From Cryptomeria japonica (taxonomy: Eukaryota > Streptophyta > Pinopsida > Cupressales > Cupressaceae), in contig NC_081410.1 in assembly GCF_030272615.1 (NCBI RefSeq), forward strand, positions 290,533,957 to 290,597,956: a stretch of DNA of 64,000 nucleotides, written 5' to 3'. The position numbers were made by a program, and so were the translations under genes. Below the pieces are notes generated by a model. That model saw only the letters and a list, made by a program, of their open reading frames with translations, did no database searches and had not been told where the DNA came from. Shown here one piece after another: positions 23,540 to 34,500 of this stretch (the stretch's first letter is position 1; each line of letters starts with the position of its first letter).

Positions 23540-25109
23540 TTTTGCCCCTCTTTGAAGCGAGGTGTGATGACACGTTGGTTCAAAGAAAAATTGATTGATG
23601 ATGTTGCTGAATTTGATTTTGATAGGATGCAGATTTGATCTTGATTTGATGCGGATTTGGTTTCGATATGATACTCATTCGATTTTGAGATAATAAATCT
23701 TGATATGATGCAGATTTGATGCGGTTTTGATCTTTGAGATGATAAATCTCGATATGATGCCCCAGACGCTGACTGATAGATATTGATGCAAGGATGCCCC
23801 CTTGGGAGATGAAATAGATAATTTTTGAATGTTTTTGAATTTTTTGCAATTTTTTTAATTTTTTTTAATTTTTTACGATTTTTAGATTTTTAATGATATT
23901 CTGATTTTTAGAGATTTTCAGAGTTGATCCGATTCATTTCCCAATACGAAAGTTAAAAATGTTGCCCTGCCAGGTTGATTAGTTGATTAAAAATTAGTGG
24001 AATAAAAATCCCACTTAAATGCCCCATTGTGAGTTTAAAAAGGTGAATTCCTTTTACCACTCTTCATTTGTGCACTTCAATTGTTTAAGAAAATTGCTAT
24101 GGAGGAAGAAATGGTGATCTTGTACCACCATCATAGGTTCGAACGAGTTCGGCGATACGAGCATCCTCAGGCATAAGGTCCACCGATACGTACTTCAAGA
24201 AAACCGAACTTTGTTAATTTTTAGTTGAGTTTTGGAAATTTAGCTGTTTGCATAAAAAATCATTTTTTAACGTTTTTGCCAGATGGGTCTGTAAAAAAAT
24301 TACATTTTTGAGATGGGTTTTTTTATTTACAAAATGGGTTTCTCTGTATTTTTCAAAAAATTTATCGTATCCCCCCCCCAAAAAAAAAAAATTATTGATT
24401 ATGCATTTTTTAAAAAATAAATCAATTTTTAAGGGAAAAAAAAATGTCGTTTTTGCATTTTTTTTTTTTTTCGATTTTGGATTTTTTTTTCGAGATTTTT
24501 TCAATTTTGGATTTTTTTTTTCGAGTTTTTTTCGATTTTGGATGATTTTTTGATAATTTTGCAATTTTTTGATGTTTTGATTTGATTTTTGCGATTTTGT
24601 GATTATTTGATGATTTTTCGATTATTCAAAATTTTTGTGTTTTTTTTTATTTGGGTGATTTTGAGAACATGATTTGATTTGCCGATTTTTGATGAATTGA
24701 TTTGATAAAGAGGTTGGATTTGCTATCAATTTGATTTGATTTTTTATTTTGATAGGGTAAGCTTTGATTAGTTATCTAAATGATAAAATTAGATGCTCTT
24801 GATTGAAAAAATTTGATGATCAGCTCTAATTATCTCGATGTACGTGTGAGATGAGATAGGATTGATAATGACCTCATGATAGATGAGCGTCATTGATAGG
24901 GTCCCAAAGATATTTGATAAAAATCTCAATTAAGCAAGATAGACTGATAGATAGATTGATTTGATAGATAGATAAATCAAGAAACTGATATGATGAAATG
25001 ATTTGATTGCAAGAGCACTTTAGTGTTCTCCAGTCTCGGGAGCGCTTCCCGAAGACATGTATGTTGATACTTTACCTTAACCAAGCAAAGTGAGACCACA
25101 TTGGTAGGT
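23540..25109. other. N4 polypurine tract and low-complexity region
   Basis: Begins with the complement of the polypurine tract. At 23600-23760 variants of GATATGATGCAGATTTGAT recur. From 24230 to 24660 the plus strand is a run of T-rich GATTTTT-like words with homopolymers (C8, A11). The open frames at 24214-24564 are products of this composition. No gene. Confidence 0.6.
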
Positions 25110-26380
25110 GTGGTTTATCTTCCCTTCTCAACATTCCCCGACCCTTGATAAACTGGGGATTATTGACAGCCTTAGCAGAGCGTTGGCATAGCGAGCACAA
25201 CACTTTTCATTTGCCGACGGGTGAGATGACGGTGACACCCGAGGATGTCTACCAGATATTGCGCATCCTTGTGATGGGCGAGCTAGTGTATTATGATCTC
25301 AATGAGCAGGATGGGACAGATGCACTTTGTCGAGTGTTTGAGGATGATGAGATAGGCAGATATGACATTGCATGGCAAGAGATGTTAGAGCTAGGTTATG
25401 CCACATTACCGATTGTTCTCACCGGATTCATTGGAGGTTTCCTTTGTCCTGATCATAGGTCAAAGGGATTATTTGTTGGATGGGGTCATCTTCTTGAGCA
25501 GATGGTGACACGGGGGACCCGATTTGCATGGTGGTAATGCATGTTGGCGTACTTGTATCATGACCTGCACCGAGTTGTGTACCAGAGATCAGATGCATTA
25601 TCAGCAGGGGTGACTATGCTTTAGATATGGGCCTGGGAGCACCTGCCTATCACATGACCATTGGCTGAGAGAGATAGACTTGTAGGCAGGGCTTATGCTG
25701 ACGGGTATCTAAGTATCATTGTCCAGTGAAAGCTGGGCAAATTGGAGTACTGGCGATGGACCTTGGATTGTCTGGACATCGTGATATGGAGACCATATAG
25801 GGATTGTGAAATTTGGCTTGAGGATAGAGTAGAGATGTCGTATGCATTCATGATGTGATATCTGATTGGATCGACACCCTATGTCATCGAGCAATTCCTT
25901 TGTACGTGGGTGTTGAGTTAGTATGGCAGGATACAAGGGATACCATAGGGTACAACTCATTATGCTCACAGGAGACTGAATGTAGCTACTTGGGGTCCTT
26001 CTATTTCATATGACTAGGCATGTGCAAATTATTGATCATTGGGGCCACTAGATTGGGATTATCTTCCAGGTGTGATCGATAGAGGGATGACAAATAAGTA
26101 CGTCATGCATTGTATTGTTCACAAGTTTCTGAGGCTGACATGTTTGGATGAGCCATAGCCAGTTTTAGATGAGGATGATGAGAGGCTATGACACAAAGCT
26201 CCAAGATGATGGAGGGATGGTGGGGGAGGAGGAGGTGGAGGTGGAGATGATGGTGAAGATGAAGATGGATATGGAGGAGCTATAGGAGATCATGGTGTTG
26301 GAGATGATGATGGAGGAGATGATGATGGGGGGGATGGGGGAGATGATGATGGGGGAGATGGTTGAGAAGTGGCAGTGGCA
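25110..26380 (+). pseudogene. Plant mobile domain gene of N4
   Basis: A single plus-strand frame runs from about 25110 to 26380. It starts with ALAERWHSEHNTFHLPTGEM and TPEDVYQILRI, the classical PMD beginning, then GFIGGFLCP, VGWGHLLEQM, WAWEHLP, YWRWTLD, QYGRIQGIP-like and NKYVMHCIVHKF blocks, and a Gly/Asp-rich tail from about 26215. About 14 in-frame stops are present with no frameshift, and most fit C-to-T change of Gln, Arg or Trp codons. PMD proteins of plants are linked to silencing and genome stability. In transposons they are passengers of unknown role. The gene is antisense to N4 transcription. Confidence 0.82.
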
Positions 26381-26616
26381 GGCATACTAGGAGCTAGCAG
26401 TTCTAGATTTTCCAGAGATGCATATACAAATTGGATGGCCCGGGTGGTCAGACAGAGGAGATCAGGTCTAGGGGATTAGGGCATCAGGTCCTAGAGCAGG
26501 AGATTCCCCAAGTTGAGCAGGTACCTATGACAGTATCACAGGTTGAGCAGCCACAGGCAGAGACACCTCGATGAATCTTCATTAGGATGTCGTCTCATTA
26601 GCAACAGGCTCAAATT
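26381..26616 (+). other. Link between PMD and coiled-coil ORF
   Basis: Probably decayed coding sequence (Gln/Glu-rich in pieces, for example PQVEQVPMTVSQVEQ in one frame); the frame changes here by an indel. Confidence 0.35.
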
Positions 26617-27030
26617 ATGGACTTACAGACTCAGTTTCAACATCTAGAGAGTCAACTAGTAGAGAGGGACTCTCAGATGTCCTTGCTAGAGGTTCGGATG
26701 ACTTCTCTCATAGTTGAGAGAGATGTAGCTAGGGATAGGTGTCGACAGGCCAAGGCACAAGTACAATTATCAGGAGAGTCTATTTCAGGGAAGATTGCCC
26801 TAAAGATGATGCACCAGGGGATCCGAGAGGCCAAGTATTACAGGACCTTATACTTTACTATTGTTCTTGGTGATCAAAGGGATCCAAGATTTTCACAGCT
26901 GAGCAGGAGATCAGGACAGAGCCAGACTGAGAGTCGAGGAGTGACAGGGACACTTCAAAGAGATCCCCCAAGTGGGGACCTAGGTACAGGGGTACCAGTT
27001 GGTGTTACTATACCTGCCGCATCAGGATAG
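26617..27030 (+). pseudogene. Coiled-coil ORF downstream of the PMD gene
   Basis: 137 codons from MDLQTQFQHLESQLVERDSQ. The first 65 residues show heptad-like leucine spacing (QLVERD, LLEVRM, SLIVERD) typical of a coiled coil, followed by a Ser/Gln/Pro-rich tail. It is probably the C-terminal part of the PMD protein, separated by a frame change, because PMD proteins in plant elements often end with coiled-coil segments. That link is inference. Confidence 0.5.
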
Positions 27031-27337
27031 AATTTCACTCCACATCCTAGTGGTCACACTGATATGGGAATTTGATCCATTCATGTACACACCTTTTTGT
27101 GATGAGATATTGATGATTCCCACGATGTATATTTGTGATGTATCTCATATATTTAATGATATCATTGTACCTTGGACATTAATCTTATTTTGATGATATT
27201 ATATGTAGTAGATCCTATTCGCTCTACATGACCTATGAGATGATGGATGCATTCTATTTGATATATGATTATGTTGTGCAGTTACTTTCATGATGTATGC
27301 TTTATTTTCTATATGCTTATAGATTCTAGATGATGGA
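27031..27337. other. N4 non-coding end before N5
   Basis: No gene. The last five bases, ATGGA (27333-27337), are the N5 target sequence; N4 resumes at 59325. Confidence 0.6.
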
Positions 27338-30300
27338 TGTAATGCCCGCCAATATACCCTAAAGAAACTAAACAATAATACACAAATGGAGATAATTTTT
27401 TTTTTTTAATTTACATCTAATAACAACTAATGCAACACATAATATCTCCATCTGTTTACATGCGTTCATCAATTAACCAATATGAACATATATCATTACT
27501 CATTTCATGAATTAACGCAAGCGGAAATAACACAACATCATTAATCTTTCCCTAGCATACTTTAGCATCATTACTTAAATTCATTTCCACAATAGCATAC
27601 TATGCACATGAAAGGTATATTTCACCTTCATTAATGCATCATAATTTAATATCTACTCATGAGATATGCAACCCACAACATTACTTACTTCCCATGATAT
27701 GCATAATTTTATTTCTACCAATGCATCTATATGAATCATTCATGTTTACTAAATCCATTTAACATCTTGTAACATTTTCATTTATTACTCCATGAACATT
27801 CCTCTTCCAAGATTATTTAACATTCTAACTAGCCTCTAATCATTCCATAAGATAATACAACTGATCCATAATGCAATTTTATTCTATTCCAACTATAATC
27901 CATTTATTTCCATGACTCATAAGATCACCTCTCTACAATAGTACAATACAACTAGGCCTTAATTCCAATTTCCAACAACAATTCATCTACAAATATAAGT
28001 ACATTAAATACATCATGAGCATAGCTCTTTCTACTACAAGATTCCATCTCTGATATACAAAAGTATTACATTACATACATTTTATCTTATCCATTACATA
28101 AATATGCTACAAGGTACATCCATAGTACATCATGAAGAAGAATCCACATCCACGTAAGAAGAATCCAAAAGAACATCCCAATGGCTAAAAATAACCAACC
28201 TCCTGACCATGTGGAACCATAGGAACCACCCTCGTGCTAGGAGATGACACAAGGTCCCAATACATACTCCAAACCTAAGCTGGCACCTATAACCAAGGAG
28301 ACTAACCACACAAGGACTCTCAAGAAAGAACTTACACAATACAACAAGAATGAACTCCCAGAGGCATAAAACTCATCAAAACATAAATGCATCCAATAAG
28401 CATAATCATAAATCATAAAGGGGAAACACATGTAGGAGTGGAGTGTCATCACATGCCATCCTCATAACACAATAACATAATAACACAATGCATTAAAGCC
28501 TGATGGACATGTGGAGCCATCTCAACCTATGAGAGACTACAGGAGATTAGCTTACTATCATCATGACCTTCTCATGCTTATCCTAAAACATCCTCCCTAG
28601 GACTAAGTCATGAGGCACAAATCAATTTATCATCTCATTAATTAATCTAACTACCCAACCCATCAATTTTTACGTTATCATTTATTTACAAATCACGGAA
28701 AACTCCAATGTGCCCTGGTGGTCTAGACTTCATGCATCCTTACAAGGAACCTCATGCAAGCCTATCTCTCATGACCCCGGTCATCACAAGGAAGCCCACT
28801 CCCCCCTAACATGGTCTCAAACATGACAACACAAGAGGCTCTAGAATCATAATTGGATCTGAGAACATACATAAATCTGAAATCACAAATAATACATATG
28901 CAAACAACAATCTCATCTCATAATCATGAAACATGTGAAAGTTAACATCATGAGAACCAAAAATCAATGAGCCCCTTGGCCAAATAAATATATCAAGGCC
29001 ATAAGAAATACCATCAAATCTGAAATGAATAATCACATAATCTTAGCAAGGCCTATCCACTTGTTGGAGCATAATCACAAGAATCTCAATCTCTCTCTTG
29101 GCTCATCAACAAGAGAGGAAGCACAAACAACTCAAATGGAGTAAAATGCATACAAAACTCAAAAATAAATCATATGAAGACATCACCAATCATAAATAAA
29201 CATTAGACAACATCATAAATGCCCTTAAAAAGCCTCTGGTACGGCCCCAAATCCAACTAACATCAAACAGACTTCAAATTGGACAAAACCTTAAAAATAC
29301 ACATAATGGCGCATACGACTGATACTTTAGCGCATAGAAAAAAAATTGTAAATTTCGACAGAAAACTGCTTAAGTGCGGGATTAAAACTGCTCAAAATAT
29401 AATCAGCCAAATATGATGTATTTATACTCGTTGGAATCGATATGAAATGAAATATAAGAATATGTGAATGAAATAAAATAATAAAATTCACCCAAGGAAC
29501 TTAAATTGAAAACATAAAGCAGACTTTTGGAGGAAGAACATCTTCAGCACTGTCAAAACTGAGGCAATACTCCACAACCTTGAATCTAAAACATAGCGAG
29601 CATAGTATATGACTCAAATACATTTAAAAAGACATTTCATATAACAAATAACATCCATACACAAGGGGATGAGTGAAATAAAAAGCGGAAAAAGTCTTGT
29701 GAGTCTCCTCTATGACAGATCCAGATTGGGAGCTCACAAAGACTCTCCTCTTTCCCAGATTCACAATCTCCATAAGAACTCAAATACTAGGTTTAAATCT
29801 CCTTAATATACAATAGAAATCTTATTAAAATAATTCATACAAGACATATACAAAATCTGCAAGATATTCCTCATGTTGAACATTCATGACAATGCACCGG
29901 AAGCATTATTTTCAGAACTATAAACCAAGCAAATAATCTATAATCTCATGGCTACCCATTCCAAATATAGGAAGACTAAAGAGAATGCATAAACCAAACT
30001 TTTTTTTAACCAAATCAAACACGGAGCATACAAGTTTCAAAACTTTGAAAGCAATACAACAACCAATAGAGAGGCCTCCAACCTACAACCTGTGTGATGG
30101 TTTGTAGTTGGAGAGGAGCTCCCACAAGCCAAACCAAAATCCAATCAAGCTCCAGCCAAAACCAAGAGTGAAGAAATCCAAAACCAAGGAAGAAAACTTG
30201 CTGGAGAAATTTCTAGAGAGTAGTCAATTTAACCAAAAAACCTCACGGGAATGAAAATAAAAAGCAACAATAATCCAAAACCCCTAGCCTCAATTTCGGC

Positions 30301-31240
30301 CAATCAAAATATTCCATTTTGGATTATATTTTACCAACCCACCATATAATATAATTTATTCACCCATTTTGAATTTAACCAATGAGAGTGAAGGGTGGGT
30401 AAAGTAAATAAAATATACTTATTCAACTAAGTGGGATTGTTTTTATTTCTTTATTTAATTTATTGTGCTCATACACCCCACTTAGAAATAAAAAGTCAAA
30501 CTATTAAATAAATATAAGCTGAAAATAAATTTAATCCAAAAGGGAATTAAAAACAAATAAACCAAAAGCTAATAAAATAAATTAAAGAACCAAATAGATA
30601 AAAGATGTCAAATAAATGTTAAACCATAGAAAGTCAAATAAATAATGCCATCTCATGCCATCTCTGAACCACATAAGCCATTCGAACTAAAGGCACACTT
30701 AGACTTGTGAAGCCGGGTGGAGTCGATGTCTGGTACCTGCAAAATCCTACAACCACAAAATGATAATACAACATATACATATACATATATAGAACAAGCA
30801 AGTGATAGAGAATCGCGACGACACATCCCGCTCGCAATGAGTGATGTGGAATCATCTCTATCATGAAGATAGTCAAACAATAGTCAAAGACATCTCATAA
30901 ACATCTCATCATACGTAAACATAAAGTAGGGTTAGTGTAATCATAATCATCATCAAAACTATGATAAATCTAATCTATCAATAATCCATCACATAGTGAG
31001 CATATAAAATCCATCAAGTACATATATCATCAAATCACATGATCAATCATGATAGTACCAACATCCATACAGATAATCAAAATAGCATATGTCCAATATT
31101 GTCTAACTTCAATCATAAGTCGCTGAAGCACATGAGAAATCATCATCTAGATCATCAAAATATAGTCTAGATAAGTCTATCAAGCATAATATAAAAGTAA
31201 ACTCTAGTCAAAATAAGTCAAATCAAGGGTGGACACTACA
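27338..31240 (-). mobile_element. N5 3' LTR
   Basis: 3903 bp. It aligns with 55098-59319 almost throughout but lacks about 344 bp present at 58379-58722 in the other copy, replaced by about 12 bp near 30640. Short open frames in it (for example 28130-28452) recur in the other LTR and have no known domain. Confidence 0.93.
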
Positions 31241-31255
31241 TCCTCCCCCCCTTTG
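31241..31255 (-). other. N5 polypurine tract
   Basis: Minus strand AAAGGGGGGGAGGA directly before the 3' LTR; sets the element's orientation. Confidence 0.8.
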
Positions 31256-31570
31256 CCTAGGCTTATTACTAGAAGCCTGAGAACAAATAGGGATATAGCT
31301 CTCTCATCTGCATTGTGTCCTCCCATGTAGTCGATGAATCATCAATCAAATCCCACTAAGCCTGCTCTACACTCCAACCTCTAAGTGACATCTCTCTGTG
31401 TTGAAGAATGCGCATGGGCTCCATAGAAAGCTGCCCATCTTCGACCTATAAAGAATTCCAATCCAACACATGAGAAATATCAAGATGATATAACCTCAAA
31501 ACTGAAACATGAAATACATCATGGATGCGGGAAAAGCTAGGCGGCAAGGCAAGGCGATAAGCCACAAGAC
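31256..31570 (-). pseudogene. N5 integrase end with chromodomain-like tail
   Basis: Minus strand: VAYRLALPPSFSRIHDVFHV, SVLRLYHLDISHVLDW, ILQHREMSLRG, then DDSSTTWEDTMQMRELYPYLF. The last block (TTWE...YPYLF) is where chromoviruses carry a chromodomain, which helps direct integration to marked chromatin. The segment joins in frame to 50306 once N6 and one copy of its target duplication are removed. In-frame stops are present. Confidence 0.75.
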
Positions 31571-32719
31571 TGTTGGCATTTTTGATGATGATGTTGTGAT
31601 TGTCATTAATGGACACACACTTGCTTTGAGATCACTTTTTGTATGTATGAGTTATGCTCAACCGGTATTTGTTCCAACCAGTATTATGTATTATAGTCTT
31701 TAGACTATCGGTGTTTTGCAGAAAGTGTTTACTGATCTCAAGCGGTATGAAGACCTAAGCGGTATGAAGAAACAAAGTGGATGTTATCATTTTTCCTAGT
31801 CTTCATTTTGACAAACTGGTAATCGGTCAAATATGTGAACCGGTAATAGGTAAATGTATGAACCCGTATTACTCTGTGATGAGTTACCAACAGGTATTAT
31901 TTTTGTGATGAGTTATCATCCACCGAGACTTTGGCGGTGACTCTATGTCGTGTTACCAAATGTGTCCAGATGCACTGAACTTAGAAACTTGCAATGTAAT
32001 TCTATTGGACCGACATGAAATCAGATTCCTTTATAAGGACATCATGTCTAGGGTTTAAGAAGTTGTTAGGGTTTTAGGTGGTTGATGAGGTTTTTTATGT
32101 GGGATCACAGAAGAAGATTAGGTCTATGTGAAGAAATAGAGTGTGGATATTTTGAAGACTGAAGTAATGCTGAAATGCATTAATAATGAGCTATCAATGA
32201 TCTAACCAAGCATATTGTGCTAGTATTTAGATCACTCACTTGTTGATTACTCACATCTTCGATAAGTTTGAAACCCTTAACTGGGTAGGCTTGGAAAAGC
32301 CTTTGTAAATCTTCTAACAAGGTGGTTCACAACTGTGGATCTGAAATCCTCTCACAAGGTAGTCTTTAATCGGACTTATCTCCTAGTAGAGATTGAGATT
32401 CCTAACAGGATCTGTTCTAGTGAAGAACATTGTATGACCTTAACTGGCTGATCTTAACTAGTCTGGTTACTATTCTGCAGATATTTACTTGTGAGTTTCA
32501 TCTCACCGTGGTTTTTCCCATTTGGGTTTCCACGTCAAAATCTCTTGTGTTATGGTGATTGTGCTTATGTGGGTGAATGCCTTATTTTCTATTTGGTTTG
32601 CATTTGTGTTAACTGGTTTGTTAGTAAAAATGTTATACTGGTTTACTGCTAAACTGTTTAAGTGTTTGAGTTCAGTATTTTTTGGTATACTAATTCACCC
32701 CCCCTCTTAGTATTCATCA
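31571..32719 (+). mobile_element. N6 5' LTR
   Basis: TGTTGGCATT...TATTCATCA, with U3 repeats of ACCGGTA-like words. It has fewer units of an AAGCGGTATGAAGACC minisatellite than the 3' LTR. Confidence 0.94.
32030..32038 (+). promoter_or_regulatory. TATA-like box of N6 5' LTR
   Basis: TTTATAAGG, identical at 49626-49634 in the 3' LTR; the solo LTR has lost it (TTTTTAGG near 740). Confidence 0.55.
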
Positions 32720-32721
32720 AT

Positions 32722-32734
32722 TGGTATCAGAGCC
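32722..32734 (+). other. N6 primer-binding site
   Basis: TGGTATCAGAGCC, 2 bases after the LTR; perfect complement type for initiator tRNA-Met. Confidence 0.92.
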
Positions 32735-32784
32735 AACCTTTCTATAAGTTTAACCACTTGGAAGGAGATTTGGGGGAATACACT

Positions 32785-34047
32785 ATGAGGGAACTTACTC
32801 ATCATCTCATTTAGACTGAGAAAGACTTTAATGAACTCAAATTCAAATATAAAGCCTCTCTAGCAAAGAGAAGAGAGCATGCTGAAAAACTGATGGAGCT
32901 TACTGAACATAGTTCCTCTCATGAAGCAGACATGGAAGCCCTAGTTGAAGAAGTTGAAAAATTGAATGAAACTAATGCTAACCTAAGAAGGGAACTGGAA
33001 GGACTGACTATCAGAATGTGTTAAGAGTTTGAGAACCAGAGGAAAGCTGAAGATCTAGTAAAAGACAAAGATCATGAGATCTCCAAGCTAAAGCAAGAAA
33101 TCAGTGCACTTACCGCTCATCTCCAAGAGAGTAAAGTGGAAAAAGAAATGCAAGGTGAACTAAACAAGGCTATTTCTGAGAATGCAACCTTGAAGGAATC
33201 CAATGTTGCTATTTCCAAAGAACTCACCGAGTCAAAGGAAATACTTGCCAAATTCAATAAGAGCACTATTAAGCTAGAACAAAAGCTTCAATCAGCAAAA
33301 CCGGTAAAAAATACCATTGGACTTGGTTTTTATGGTTATGAGGAAGGTGAGACCTTTGGAGTAAAAGATGGAGAATCAAAGAGGCAACCGACACCAAAGG
33401 ATAAAGGTAAGCAAAAGTTCAAACCTATTTTCTTTAATTGTCTCAAGGAAGGACACACTGCCAATGTTTGTAGAAGTAAGGCTTACAATAATTTTCCCTA
33501 CTTTCTAAACAATAAGCCTAGATCCAATAGATTCAATGGTAATTTTTATGCATGCAACAAGTTTGGGCATAGAGCATTTGAATGCAAGTCTGTTATACAA
33601 AACATTGAAAGATATCCTCAAAGGAGTCAAGGAGTTTTTCCTAAATCCTCTATGAACTCGAATCCAAACCGGTATAATGCCTATGACCATCAGTCAGGTG
33701 GTGGTGGCTATCAAGCGGCAATCGGTTGGAGAGAAACCTATTTGATTTGCCATGGTAGTGGTCACACTACTGCAACATGCAGGAGGAAGAATGGTCAAAT
33801 GAACAATGGACCATGGAGAACATCTGGAGTGGTATTCTATCATTGCAACAAAGCGGGACACCCTACCAGAACCTGCAGAATGAGAAAGAACATATCGGAT
33901 GATATACTGGTCACTTCAGAAGGAAAGATTGATGTTGAAACTGTTCAAGCAGATATGAAGACAACATGGAAGAAGAAACCTGAAGAAGTGTCACAAGAAG
34001 AACCAGTTTCTGTACCTAGTGTGGAAGTCGCTGAACCAGCAAACTAA
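32785..34047 (+). pseudogene. N6 gag: coiled coil plus four altered zinc knuckles
   Basis: The ATG at 32785 is in frame with the long open stretch to TAA at 34045. Stops occur at about 32815 and 33022. Residues 20-190 are a charged coiled coil (EEVEKLNETNANLRRELEGL, KQEISALTAHLQESK). Four CCHC-like knuckles follow: near 33430 (FFNCLKEGHTANVC), 33541 (FYACNKFGHRAFEC), 33740 (YLICHGSGHTTATC) and 33835 (FYHCNKAGHPTRTC). In all four the first Cys is Phe or Tyr. The usual copia capsid domain before the coiled coil is missing. Gag normally binds element RNA through such knuckles; loss of one ligand each should weaken zinc binding. Confidence 0.85.
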
Positions 34048-34500
34048 GCTTCAGAAAAGCTTAGGGGGAGCAAATTGGTGAAATTTTTCGAACCCCCAGT
34101 TTATATCAATAAAAGACCTTAACCGATATGTGTTACCTATCAATCGACAGAAGACTAGAAATAGTAAAAAGCAAAATTAGGGTTTATAAACTAATTGTGG
34201 AGCATTTATTATGGTAGGTGGAGAATTTGTTTAAAAGGGATTTTTAAGTCATTTTCACTTATCAATTTGGGAGTGAAGAAATTGTCAAGTGCAGAGCAAC
34301 CAAAGGCGATTTGTTTTACGATTCATAGAGATTTCAAAAACTTTGAAGTAGAATCCGAAGATAATATCAATTAGTCAAGTGAAGAACACAAAGCAATAAT
34401 CCAACAACTGAAGTAGTGTGTGGCAAAGCTAAAGTTGCAAACCCTAAATTGTGGATTTCTGAAGGTTTTTATTGAAATTATTGTTTATCCATTTATCATG
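34048..34500 (+). other. N6 spacer with internal polypurine-like tract
   Basis: Holds AAAAGCTTAGGGGGAG (34055-34070), resembling the element's polypurine tract, 14 bases after the gag stop. No ORF until ORF2. Confidence 0.6.

Noticed and set aside
24214-24564. Overlapping frames rich in Phe (plus) and Lys (minus)
   Set aside because: Produced by the T-rich low-complexity run; no domain.
25110-26380. Host MAIN-like gene
   Set aside because: It lies between paired LTRs, has many stops and a second copy lies inside another retroelement; a transposon passenger fits better.
28130-29036. Frames in the N5 LTR that recur at 55992-56790
   Set aside because: Recurrence is explained by the LTR pair; no known domain.
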